Shown here in pieces: positions 27,095-35,495 of a DNA stretch of 64,000 bases. Origin of the DNA: Mycobacteriales bacterium (GTDB lineage Bacteria; Actinomycetota; Actinomycetes; DATLTS01). The first letter of the stretch is position 1. The number at the start of each line of letters is the position of its first letter. The notes beneath the pieces are model-generated. The model worked only from the letters and a program-made list of their open reading frames with translations. It had not been told where the DNA came from and made no database searches. The stretch is from contig DATLTS010000020.1 in the NCBI GenBank assembly GCA_035533475.1, positions 1-64,000 of the forward strand, given 5' to 3'. Both the position numbers and the translations under genes were made by a program.

Positions 27095-27589
27095 ATGGCC
27101 GACACGAAGATGCCTGTCGGGCGACCGGCGTGGGTTGATGCCGAACTCTTCCCCTTTCAGAGCCGTTTCGTTGACATCGATGGGCACACCGTCCACTACG
27201 TGGACGAAGGATCGGGGCCGACGCTGCTGTTGCTTCACGGCAACCCGACCTGGTCGTTTGTGTACCGCGACGTGATCCGCACGTTGCGGAACGAGTTCCG
27301 CTGCATCGCCCTCGACTACCCCGGATTCGGGCTGTCGACCACCGTCCCGAGCCGAAAGAACAGCCAGCGCCGCCACTACCTCATCGCGGCAGGAACTACC
27401 TGCAGGCTCCCGTCCGCCCAGTCCATGAAGCCGGCTGCTTTGCGCGCCCGCCTGATGGCGGGGGCTTTCGCGAACGTCGCTTTCGTCGATGCTCAGCGCC
27501 TCGTCGAGGCCCTCGGGTTCGAGCGGCTGCGGGTGACGGGCAGCCACCATGTCTGTGCCCGACCCGGCATCCCCGAGCAGCTCAACTAG
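27095..27589 (+). pseudogene. Haloalkane dehalogenase-like fragment
   Basis: The first ~85 residues match the N-terminus of alpha/beta-hydrolase dehalogenases: SRFVDIDGHTVHYVDEGSGP, LLLLHGNPTWSFVYRDVIRT and CIALDYPGFGLST. After PSRKNSQRRHYL the sequence no longer fits. The nucleophile elbow with its Asp and the catalytic His are missing. A weak VDAQRLVEALGFERLRVTG near the end may be a rejoined piece just before the elbow, so there is at least one internal rearrangement. Confidence 0.65.
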
Positions 27590-27703
27590 CAGGACCGACG
27601 CGGGCAGGCGAAGCCTTATCAGCTTCGTCAGCTGGTGGCCCTGATTCGCCAGTACGATTTGGGCATCGAGGAGGACAGGCCGTGACTCCGGGATCCGATC
27701 AAC

Positions 27704-27892
27704 GTGTTCTGGAGCGACGAGGACACGGCATGGGTGGCCGATGTCCCCGACCTGCCCTACTGCTCGGCCCTGGGCGATAGCTCGCACGAGGCCGTGGCGG
27801 AGGTCGAGGTGGCGATCAAGGCGTGGCTCGACGCGGCTCGGTCCAGCGGCCGGCAGGTTCCTCCGCCGTCGGCTCGAGTAGCGCAGGCATGA
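27704..27892 (+). CDS. HicB-like antitoxin, N-terminus uncertain
   Basis: 62 residues reading FWSDEDTAWVADVPDLPYCS, ALGDSSHEAVAEVEVAIKAW and LDAARSSGRQVPPP. This is the partially degraded RNase H-like fold of HicB antitoxins. The usual start (VTPxYxINVFW) seems to lie at GTG 27682 but in another frame, so a small indel may have removed it. A short upstream frame ending at the same place (KPYQLRQLVALIRQYDLGIE) may be the end of a lost partner gene. Confidence 0.55.
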   Translation: MFWSDEDTAWVADVPDLPYCSALGDSSHEAVAEVEVAIKAWLDAARSSGRQVPPPSARVAQA

Positions 27893-27985
27893 ATGTCCTG
27901 TCCCCGACCGGCATGGGTGATCGCGGCCACCACCGCTGATTACGCGGAACCAAGACCGATCACAGGGCCGACAAGCAGCGGGTAG

Positions 27986-28492
27986 CGGTTCGGATTGTGT
28001 GACATCAGGACCACATGTGATCATGGCCTGAGCATGGCGGTCGCAAATTTGTCCGGTTCGGCGGTGTGACCAGGGTGTGGCCTCGGGCCACACGGCTGTG
28101 GGGTCTGGTGCCAGGTGCCTGGTCAGGTGGTGTCGCTGCCGAGGCCGGAAAGCGGTTTCCCGCCGCTGTGGTGTGACCACCGTTCCCGCCACTGGCCGCG
28201 TGCGCATCGGCCGGCCGCTGGATGAGCTTGTTGAGGTGGCATGAGTCCGGCTGGGCGGCGCCAACGGTGCAACACCAACGGCGCCCGATTGCGGCCTGCG
28301 CACGCCCGGGCGTACCTCGAGACGGCGAAGCTGATCAGCGGCGACCCGGCGAAACCTGGGGAAGTTGACTTCAACCATGTCGCAGCGGGTAATGCTGTAC
28401 TCGCCGCGATCGCGGCCAGCGACGCGCTGTGCTGCCGTCTGCTCGGGGAACGAGCTCCCGGTCCGGACCACCGGGAAGCCGTACGCCGGTTC
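27986..28492. repeat. Copy 2 of MNT/HEPN module, MNT gene deleted
   Basis: This repeats the upstream region of the MNT gene (to about 28200) and then jumps directly to its last ~11 codons (28206 onward), followed by the first ~84 codons of the HEPN gene. The MNT body, equivalent to about 23270-23917, is missing. Confidence 0.7.
28075..28093. repeat. Perfect GTGTGGCC-N3-GGCCACAC palindrome
   Basis: GTGTGGCC TCG GGCCACAC lies at the position equivalent to 23146-23164 in copy 1. It shares its core with the hairpin at 24467. Candidate operator of the module. Confidence 0.5.
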
Positions 28493-28714
28493 GCGCCCCG
28501 ACCACGGTCGGGTAGTCGGGCCGCGTTTCCCTACCTATGCTCGGGGTCGTGGGCAGACTCCTCTACTCGGCGATCGCATCGCTGGACGGTTACGTGGCGG
28601 ACGACAACGGAGACTTCCAGTGGGGCGCGCCCGACGAGGAGGTCCATGGCTTCGTCAATGACCTCGAACGGCCCATCGGCACGTACCTGTACGGCCGGCG
28701 GATGTACGAGGTGA
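28241..28714 (+). pseudogene. Truncated HEPN gene of copy 2
   Basis: It reads MSPAGRRQRCNTNGARLRPA, ARAYLETAKLISGDPAKPGE and CCRLLGERAPGPDHREAVRR without frameshift, then runs into unrelated sequence at about 28492. The real HEPN part is ~84 residues. The remaining frame is a shadow of the DHFR-like gene, with which it overlaps. The C-terminal LKDDSHYG block of the family is absent. Confidence 0.7.
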
Positions 28715-29112
28715 TGCGGTTTTGGGAGGACCCGGCGGCAGGGGGGCGCTCGGTGGTGTCTCGGGACTTCGGCGAGGTGTGGAGGGCCGCCGACAAGGTG
28801 GTGTTCTCGCGGACCCTGGAGGTGCCGTCGACAGCGAAGACGAGGCTCGAACGGAGCTTCGATCCAGCCGCGGTACGGGCCATGAAGGCAGATGTGACGC
28901 GGGACCTCACCGTGGGGGGCCCGTGCCTGGCCGGCGAGGCCTTCCGGGCCGGACTGGTGGACGAATGTCATCTGTTCCTCACGCCCATCCTGGTTGGCGG
29001 CGGCAACAGCGCCCTTCCCGATGGCGTGCGGACGGACCTGGAGCTGCTAGGCGAGCGACGATTTGCGAGTGGAGTTGTCCACCTCCACTACCGGGTGAAC
29101 GGTCTCGCCTGA
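28537..29112 (+). CDS. Dihydrofolate reductase-like (RibD C-domain) protein
   Basis: 191 residues; ATG 28537 or GTG 28549, of which the latter gives the usual family start GRLLYSAIASLDGYVADDNG. The fold is that of DHFR/RibD C-terminal reductases, with IGTYLYGRRMYEVMRFWEDP and a late FLTPILVGGGNSALPDGV. These proteins bind NADPH; the substrate is usually unknown. It follows directly on the truncated module copy. Confidence 0.85.
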   Translation: MLGVVGRLLYSAIASLDGYVADDNGDFQWGAPDEEVHGFVNDLERPIGTYLYGRRMYEVMRFWEDPAAGGRSVVSRDFGEVWRAADKVVFSRTLEVPSTAKTRLERSFDPAAVRAMKADVTRDLTVGGPCLAGEAFRAGLVDECHLFLTPILVGGGNSALPDGVRTDLELLGERRFASGVVHLHYRVNGLA

Positions 29113-29618
29113 TCACTGCGGAGCTGCGCAGTGCCCTCGACGGTCAGAATCACCCCGGAGACTTACGAGACTCCAGTCCGTCGGGTGGCTGTGCGGGCTT
29201 GCTCGCTCCGTCCGCCGTGGTTGTCTGCTCGATGCCCTGGAGGCCGTGCTTCCGGAGGTAGGTGACGAAGGGCGCTCGTCGGGCTGCGACGGCGCGGGCT
29301 CGCCTTCTGCACTCATTGGTGCGACCCCAGGCGGAAGGACGACCAGCGGCGATACGCGCTTCACCCTCGGTCGCTAGAGCTGGCGCTGGAGCTAGCCCTA
29401 GCGCCGCCGGCACGGCCGTGCTGGCCTTCGACTCCAACGCGCGTGGGGTTGCTGGCTACCGCCGAACCGCCGGCGTGCTGGATGTGCTTCACATAGACAC
29501 CCACGCCGCAAGCCGCGGTCAGCGAGGCGATTGCAGCGAGCGGGACCAGCCGGACGGGAGTCCGGGTCGGAGGTGCCGTCGTTGGAGGGCGCCAAGGGGC
29601 GTACTCCGCGTGGGGCGG
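29113..29618. other. Stretch without a supported gene
   Basis: 506 bases between the DHFR-like gene and the end of the ABC permease. A 95-codon minus-strand frame (29150-29437) and others exist, but none has a recognisable domain. CTAGAG/CTAG-rich bases near 29370-29402 are noted without interpretation. Confidence 0.35.
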
Positions 29619-31481
29619 TCACGCCGCCTCCGCCTGGAGCACTTCAGCGACGGGACGACGCGCGCCGATGCGGGTGGCGATCGTCGTCAGCACGGCTATG
29701 ACCAGCAGCGTCAGGACGATCAACGCGAGAAACCACAACGCGGAGGGGAGTGTCATGGTGCCGGGGCCGCTCTTGACGGCGGCGTAGATACCGATCCCGC
29801 CGGGTATGCCGAGCAATGCTCCGAGCAGGGCAGGGACCAGCTGGGCCCCTGATAGGCCGGCGGTGATCTGCCCAGGCGTGGCCCCGAGCGCTTGCGCGAG
29901 CGCCGCTGAGTGCCGAACGTCTAGCGCGGTCGTCCAGGCGATGAAGACGGCGTTGACGGCGGCCAGGACGACGAGCATGACCGAGATGATGGTGGTGGCA
30001 TCGGCCAGGCGGGGACCCAGGGGCCAGCCGGTTGCGGTTGCATGCTGGATCAGTATGGCGACAAGAACGAGACCGCTTGTGGTGACAGCGATGCTCAAGA
30101 CGCTCAGTAGGAGTCGTCGCGGGCGGCGAGCCAGGAGCCTTGTGCCAAGCAGCAGCGGTGCCGGCAAGCGCGTGGAGAACCGGATAACCCACTCGCGGCG
30201 CCGTGGGCGCGGTGCCGAGTCGTTGAGCGCGGCAACCGTGCTCTGACGAGCGGCGCGAACCGCTGGCACCAACGTTGCGATAATCGCCACCCCGAGTGCC
30301 AGAGCGGCTACAAACGCGACCGTGGTCCCTGTCACGCTGGGGGCGCCAGCGGCACCCAGGAGACCAGCGGCCGGACCATCGATCAACGGCGCTGCTAGCC
30401 ATCCGACGACGAGCCCGACGAGGGCGGCGCACAGACCTACTACTACGTGCTCGAAGAGGAGCACGGCGGCGACTAGCCAGGGGGTGCCCCCGACCGCCTT
30501 CAACAGACCGACGCGGCGGGTCTGCTCGGCCATTCGTCCACCGACAAGGACGGTCACGCTCGCGAGCGCCAACAGCGCCAAGAACCAGCTGCCCGTCAGT
30601 AGTACCGTCCGGATCTTGGCGAGTGTCTGGGCGTCCCCATCTTGGATGTTCTGCCAGGAAACGAGGACAGGAGCGGTGGGCGAGTTACTTGCGTTGTAAC
30701 GGTTGACGAACGTCGGAGCAACCGCAGCGTCGCGTAGCTTCAGGTTCAGGAAGTAGGCATCGGGGCCGAAGGTCCCCGTGAGCTGCATGACGTCGGCTTG
30801 AGTGGCCCAAACCAACCCCGGGTCGTGCGAGGCCACCCCGTTCGCCAGAAAGCAGCCTTCTGCCTGACCGCAGGTATTGGGGTAGGAAGGGATAGCTGCG
30901 GTGACCGCCGTCCCTACGACACGGAAGCTGATGCTTCCAAGGTTCAGCAGAGAGCCGACGTGGACGTCGAGTGCGCTCGCGAAGCCGGCCTCGACGACTA
31001 CGCCGCCGGGGCGAACCCAGCTGCCTTGCAGCAGCCTCGGTTGATCGACGGAGGCTGTTGTGGCGCTTCGGCCTTCGACCTCGGCGCTTCCAGTGGTGCG
31101 CCCCGTTCGCAGCAGCCTCCACGTCACCGGGAACGGTCCGCTGTGCGCGACGACGCCCGGAGCGTCCGTAAGAGGTGCGAGGGCGGCGGCATTCGCTTGA
31201 TCGTTCCCGGCCGTCGGATTGCTAACCCCCGGCGTGGCCGAGGCCACTGGCCCGGCGGGCGAGCCGCCCTGGAAGACGGTGGCGACCACGTCCGGTCCGT
31301 TCGTGGCCGCGCGGGTTCTTGCGTAGGGACTGTCGGTCGTGCCGTGAACCGCCAGGCTCAGGGTCAGCGTCGCGGCTCCGGCCGAGATCGCGATCAGCAG
31401 AAGAATCGCCTGGGCCGGACGGTGGCGAAGGTCTCTCATTCCGAGCCGGCAGACGAGGAGGAAGCTACCCATCGCGGTCAA
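29619..31481 (-). CDS. ABC transporter permease, FtsX-like
   Basis: 620 residues; ATG 31472 may be the true start (MGSFLLVCRLGMRDLRHRPA). The first helix is followed by a ~240-residue extracellular domain, with two cysteines in SYPNTCGQAEGCFLANG. Two sets of helices with FtsX cores follow (VGLLKAVGGTPWLVAAVLLF, AALAQALGATPGQITAGLSG). It pairs with the ATPase encoded just upstream (overlap of a few bases) as a MacB-like exporter. The substrate is unknown. Confidence 0.85.
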   Translation of the reverse strand: MTAMGSFLLVCRLGMRDLRHRPAQAILLLIAISAGAATLTLSLAVHGTTDSPYARTRAATNGPDVVATVFQGGSPAGPVASATPGVSNPTAGNDQANAAALAPLTDAPGVVAHSGPFPVTWRLLRTGRTTGSAEVEGRSATTASVDQPRLLQGSWVRPGGVVVEAGFASALDVHVGSLLNLGSISFRVVGTAVTAAIPSYPNTCGQAEGCFLANGVASHDPGLVWATQADVMQLTGTFGPDAYFLNLKLRDAAVAPTFVNRYNASNSPTAPVLVSWQNIQDGDAQTLAKIRTVLLTGSWFLALLALASVTVLVGGRMAEQTRRVGLLKAVGGTPWLVAAVLLFEHVVVGLCAALVGLVVGWLAAPLIDGPAAGLLGAAGAPSVTGTTVAFVAALALGVAIIATLVPAVRAARQSTVAALNDSAPRPRRREWVIRFSTRLPAPLLLGTRLLARRPRRLLLSVLSIAVTTSGLVLVAILIQHATATGWPLGPRLADATTIISVMLVVLAAVNAVFIAWTTALDVRHSAALAQALGATPGQITAGLSGAQLVPALLGALLGIPGGIGIYAAVKSGPGTMTLPSALWFLALIVLTLLVIAVLTTIATRIGARRPVAEVLQAEAA

Positions 31482-32221
31482 CCGCCCAGGCCGGCGATGT
31501 CCGCGAGATTCCCCTGGGTGCCACCGACCAGGCGGGTCTCGTCGATGAATGCGCCGTCCCGCATCGAGATGAGCCGATCGGCGGTGGCCGCGATCCGCTC
31601 GTCGTGGGTGGCGATGACCAGCGTGAGACCAGAGGCATGAAGGGCCTCGAACAGGCGCATCACCTCTAAGGTGGCGGTGCTGTCGAGGTTGCCGGTCGGC
31701 TCGTCGGCCAGCACGATTTGTGGTTCATTGGCGAGCGCGCGGGCCACAGCAACCCGTTGACGCTGCCCACCCGAGAGCATCGACGGGAGATGTCCGGCGC
31801 GATCGCCGAGGCCGACCTGTTCAAGCAGCTGCCCGGCGCGCCGTCGAGCTTCCTGGGGTGAGCGTCCGGCGAGCAGGGCGGGCAGCTCGACGTTTTCCTG
31901 GGCGGTCAGCTCATCCATCAGATGGAACGCTTGGAAGACGAAACCGACCTCATGGCGACGCAGGTGGGCCAGCGCCCGTTCGGAAAGCTGGTCGATTCGC
32001 CGTCCGGACAGCCACACCGCGCCGGCAGTCGGCCGGTCCAGCCCGCCGAGCAGGTGCAGCAGCGTGGATTTCCCGCAGCCGCTCGGCCCCATCACAGCGA
32101 CTGTCTCGCCGCGGGCGAGATCCAGGTCGACATCGTCCACGGCACGGACCAGGGCTTCACCGCTGCCGTAGTCCTTGCGCAGACCTCGGGAGGAGACCAA
32201 CGTTGCCCCGGACTCGTTCAT
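31478..32221 (-). CDS. ABC transporter ATP-binding protein (LolD/MacB type)
   Basis: 247 residues from ATG 32221, which overlaps the PadR stop (ATGA). Walker A GPSGCGKST, Q-loop FVFQAFHLMDELTA, signature LSGGQRQR, Walker B IVLADEP followed by TGNLD, and H-loop ATHD are all present. It energises the FtsX-like permease. The gene order regulator-ATPase-permease with overlaps indicates one operon controlled by the PadR protein. Confidence 0.9.
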   Translation of the reverse strand: MNESGATLVSSRGLRKDYGSGEALVRAVDDVDLDLARGETVAVMGPSGCGKSTLLHLLGGLDRPTAGAVWLSGRRIDQLSERALAHLRRHEVGFVFQAFHLMDELTAQENVELPALLAGRSPQEARRRAGQLLEQVGLGDRAGHLPSMLSGGQRQRVAVARALANEPQIVLADEPTGNLDSTATLEVMRLFEALHASGLTLVIATHDERIAATADRLISMRDGAFIDETRLVGGTQGNLADIAGLGG

Positions 32222-32748
32222 CGCCGTGCCTTCCTGCGGCCTATCCAACTGCGCTCACAGGCCGCCAACCACCGCAGGTCGGCTTGGAGGCGCAGCGCGA
32301 TGCCCTCGAGCAGCAACCCGGCATCGGAACCCTCCGGTTCGGCCATCGCCGCCCGCTCGGCGTCCCTCAGCCGGCGCAGCAGTTCCCGGCGTTGCAGGTC
32401 GACGATCGAGATCGGATCGGCGAGGCCTGCCTGCGCCGCGGCGATCAGCTTCAAGTGAAACTCGGCCAGGTCGGGCTTCGGCCAGCTGACCTCGGCGAGC
32501 CATTCGCTGACCCGCTCGTGGCCTGCAGGTGTGAGCTCGTAGACCTTTCGGTCGGGGCCATCGGAGGTCCGGGGAGCACCCTGGCGGGTGATTAGGCCGG
32601 CGTTCTCCAGCCGGCCCAGCGTGACGTAGATCTGGCCGTCGTTCATGCCCTCGCCCAACGGACCGAGGGCATGGCCCAGCCGCGCGCGCAGTTGATAGCC
32701 CTGTGCAGGCTCCTTCGCCAGCAACGCCAATACCACTTCCTGCTGCAT
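32218..32748 (-). CDS. PadR-family transcriptional regulator
   Basis: 176 residues. The winged helix reads QQEVVLALLAKEPAQGYQLR, GQIYVTLGRLENAGLITRQG and DRKVYELTPAGHERVSEWLA. The C-terminal helical part (about 100-176) is the PadR/Vir dimerisation region. PadR proteins repress detoxification or exporter operons and release on ligand binding. The palindromic operator just upstream suggests autoregulation. Confidence 0.88.
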   Translation of the reverse strand: MQQEVVLALLAKEPAQGYQLRARLGHALGPLGEGMNDGQIYVTLGRLENAGLITRQGAPRTSDGPDRKVYELTPAGHERVSEWLAEVSWPKPDLAEFHLKLIAAAQAGLADPISIVDLQRRELLRRLRDAERAAMAEPEGSDAGLLLEGIALRLQADLRWLAACERSWIGRRKARR

Positions 32749-32760
32749 CCCAGACTCCCG

Positions 32761-32793
32761 ACCTAACCGTTAGGCGAACTATAACGGTTAGGT
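32761..32793. promoter_or_regulatory. PadR operator: 12-bp inverted repeat
   Basis: ACCTAACCGTTA and TAACGGTTAGGT form perfect 12-base arms with a nine-base spacer, 13 bases upstream of the padR start. The left arm extends into its own palindrome, CCTAAC-C-GTTAGG. This is a likely pair of dimer sites over the promoter of the regulator-exporter operon. Confidence 0.7.
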
Positions 32794-32908
32794 CTTCAAG
32801 GCGCAAGGCCGCCCTTCGTTATCGGGTGGTCCGAACGAATGAGCGGGATTGGTGGCCGATCCGTCGCCTCGGCGACCATCTGCCGGCTCACTCGGTTACG
32901 GTGCTGGT

Positions 32909-33319
32909 GTGGAGCCGGAAGGTCACGCCGCGGACGGTGGGTCGTCTCTGGCGCAGGTTGCCGAAAGGGTGCGCGCGGCGCTGGACTCAGCTGACCTGGA
33001 GGCGTTCGGAGACCTTCTCGACCCGAACGTCACCTGGGGCGCTCCGGGCGACCCGTCGCCGTCGTGCCGAAACCGGCGCCAGGTGCTCGACTGGTACCGG
33101 CAGGGCCGGGCGGACGGTCGGCGCGCACAAGTCCTTGATGTCACCAGCCACCGAGACAAGATCCTCGTCTCGATGACGGTAACCTCGCCGCGAGCGACCG
33201 CCGACCAAGCCCGCGCCGATCGGTGGCAGGTCCTCACGATCGCCGACGGCCTCATCCGGGACATTCGGGGCTACGACCTCCGCGAGGATGCGCTCGCCGC
33301 CACCGGGCTCCCGAACTGA
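32909..33319 (+). CDS. SnoaL-like (NTF2 fold) protein
   Basis: 136 residues from GTG 32909. Features of small NTF2-like proteins: AERVRAALDSADLEAFGDLL, DPNVTWGAPGDPSPSCRNRR, QVLDWYRQGRADG and IADGLIRDIRGYDLREDALA. Such proteins bind small molecules or act as isomerases or hydrolases, but no catalytic residue is evident here. Upstream starts in the same frame reach into the padR promoter and are unlikely. Confidence 0.7.
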   Translation: MEPEGHAADGGSSLAQVAERVRAALDSADLEAFGDLLDPNVTWGAPGDPSPSCRNRRQVLDWYRQGRADGRRAQVLDVTSHRDKILVSMTVTSPRATADQARADRWQVLTIADGLIRDIRGYDLREDALAATGLPN

Positions 33320-33490
33320 TCGACCGCTCGGGTGCGCGGGACAAGGTGTCCCCACCCCCGTCCAGGACAGGGTGGGCGGGCAAGCCCGCCAGCCATGGCC
33401 CCGCCGGTCCGACGACCCGATGGGGCGTCGGCCTAGGCTGGTGCGCCGGATGAGAGTGGCGCGAAGCCGCGCGGTTGACCTGGAGGGCGC

Positions 33491-35251
33491 GTGACACAAG
33501 CAGCTTTCGTGTCGGCGAACCCTGGTCGCGACGTTCAGCGGGTCGGCACCGCGCGCTTCATCGGTGAGGATCCAGCAAAGATCCACCAGCCGGTATGGGC
33601 GGTGACCGGCAATCTTGGCGACAGTCAGTGTTACCTCGGGGTCCAGGCCAAGGTTGCGGCCATCCAGGTCGCACTGTCGAACCGCATCCGTCGCGATGAC
33701 CTGCCGGCGCGGCTCATCTCGCCGGCGTACACGCTCGGGGTCTCCGACGGGCAGCTGAACGGCACGGACCGGATGCGCTACTCGTTGATCGGCCGCGAGC
33801 TCGTCAACGACAGCATCGATATGCACCTGCACGCGAACGAAGTCGCGGGCCTCGTCGCCGTTGTGGCGTGCGACAAGCCACCGGTCGGGACTCTTTCCGC
33901 TGCCCTGGAACACAACGCGCCCGCCGTATTCACCTCGGATGGGTCCATCAGGCCAGGCATCGATCCGGAAACCGGCGAGCGCATCGACTTGGTTACGGCC
34001 TTCCAGTACGCTGGCGAACCCGACCCGGCTACCCGCACGCGGGTTGCGCTGCATGCCTGCCCAGGCCAGGGGAGCTGTGGCGGGATGTTCACTTACAACA
34101 CCATGCAGACCTTCATTGGCGTCCTCGGCATGGAGCCCCTGCACATGGTCGCCCCGCCGTCAGACGACCCGCGGCGGTTGACCGACTTCCCAGACCAACT
34201 GGTGGACTGCCTGGTCGCGATGACCGATGCGGGCATTCGTCCGCGTGACATCGTCACGCCCGCCTCGCTGCGCAATGCGCTCACCGTCACGATCGCGATG
34301 GGGGGCTCAACGAACGTAGCGTTGCACAGCGTCGAGATCGCCCGCGCCGCCGGGATCGACCTGTGGGGCGAGGTATTGAGTCAGAGCGAGTTCAACACGC
34401 TTTCTCGGCGGTTGCCCGTGCTGGTGAACATGCGGCCCTTCGGCTACTACTCGATGATCGACATCGACGCCAAGGGCGGCCTACAGGTCATCGTCAAGGA
34501 GCTGCTCGACGCCGGCCTGCTCGACGGATCTGCCATCACATGTACCGGTGAGACGCTCACCGAACAGGTGCACCGGCTCGATCCATCCAAACCGGATCAT
34601 GACGTGATCCATGCGGTTTCCAAGCCGTTCAAGGACACTGGCGGCCTGCGGCTATTGAGCGGCAACCTGGCACCGGCTGGAGGGGCGATCCTCAAGGTCG
34701 CCGGCGTGGAAGGCGGTATGACGGATGGCGTCTTCACCGGCCTGGCACGTATTTTCAACGGCGAGCGGGCGCTGATCGCGGCACTCGAAGAGCGCCCCGA
34801 TTCGTTCGCCGACAAAGACATGGTTGTGATCCGCTACGAAGGTCCGCGCGGCGCACCCGGCATGCCCGAGCTGCTCGATCCCACATCGCGCATCACGGCG
34901 CTGTGCCGGCGTAAGGACATCACGGTCGCGTTGATGACCGATGCCCGGTTCTCGGGAGGATCGGTAGGGCTCGTGATCGGTCACGTGGCGCCGGAGGCCT
35001 ACCTCGGTGGTCCGATCGCGCTGATCGAGGACGGAGACACCGTCGTCGTCGACATCAACACCGATCGCATGGACTGCATCGAGCTCGAGGACCCGGACGT
35101 GTACGCGCGCCGCGCGGCGGCGTGGCAGGTGGCCGCGGACGCCAACGGAGGCCTCCACCCCGACGTGGCCCCGGTTACCAGCCGAGTCCTCACGCGGATG
35201 CGCGCTACAGCACGTCCTGCCCTGTGCGGCGGGGGAATGTCGGCCGGGTAG
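33491..35251 (+). CDS. Dihydroxy-acid/sugar-acid dehydratase (IlvD/Edd family)
   Basis: 586 residues from GTG 33491. Family landmarks: VAVVACDKPPVGTLSAALEH (Fe-S ligand Cys), HACPGQGSCGGMFTYNTMQT (second ligand), TVTIAMGGSTNVALHSVEIA and VALMTDARFSGGSVGLVIGH (catalytic Ser region). The N-terminus AVTGNLGDSQCYLGVQAKVA departs from canonical IlvD, so it may act on a sugar acid rather than in branched-chain amino-acid synthesis. It stands alone without ilv neighbours. Confidence 0.85.
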   Translation: MTQAAFVSANPGRDVQRVGTARFIGEDPAKIHQPVWAVTGNLGDSQCYLGVQAKVAAIQVALSNRIRRDDLPARLISPAYTLGVSDGQLNGTDRMRYSLIGRELVNDSIDMHLHANEVAGLVAVVACDKPPVGTLSAALEHNAPAVFTSDGSIRPGIDPETGERIDLVTAFQYAGEPDPATRTRVALHACPGQGSCGGMFTYNTMQTFIGVLGMEPLHMVAPPSDDPRRLTDFPDQLVDCLVAMTDAGIRPRDIVTPASLRNALTVTIAMGGSTNVALHSVEIARAAGIDLWGEVLSQSEFNTLSRRLPVLVNMRPFGYYSMIDIDAKGGLQVIVKELLDAGLLDGSAITCTGETLTEQVHRLDPSKPDHDVIHAVSKPFKDTGGLRLLSGNLAPAGGAILKVAGVEGGMTDGVFTGLARIFNGERALIAALEERPDSFADKDMVVIRYEGPRGAPGMPELLDPTSRITALCRRKDITVALMTDARFSGGSVGLVIGHVAPEAYLGGPIALIEDGDTVVVDINTDRMDCIELEDPDVYARRAAAWQVAADANGGLHPDVAPVTSRVLTRMRATARPALCGGGMSAG

Positions 35252-35495
35252 GCGCCATGCGGCGCGGCCACCCCCGCTAGGCACCCGCCCCCCGGCCAGC
35301 ACATGGTGGCCACATGGTCACAGCGGCGAAAACCCGGCGCCGGGGCGTCACTCCAGACGAGCCGCACCCATGCCGGATACAGGCAGGCGACCTCACCGAG
35401 GCCGTGGACCTGTTCGTGACTGCGGCCCGCTCGGCACCGGGTACGGGCGAACCCGACCAGCTGCTTCGCCGCGCCGCCCCCCGGTCGCTGGGCGT

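Noticed and set aside
25532-28471. Long open frames of 685 and 662 codons overlapping the MFS gene
   Set aside because: Both are shadow frames of high-GC coding DNA. The MFS frame has clear transporter motifs; only the last part of the plus-strand frame (from 27095) is meaningful as a dehalogenase fragment.
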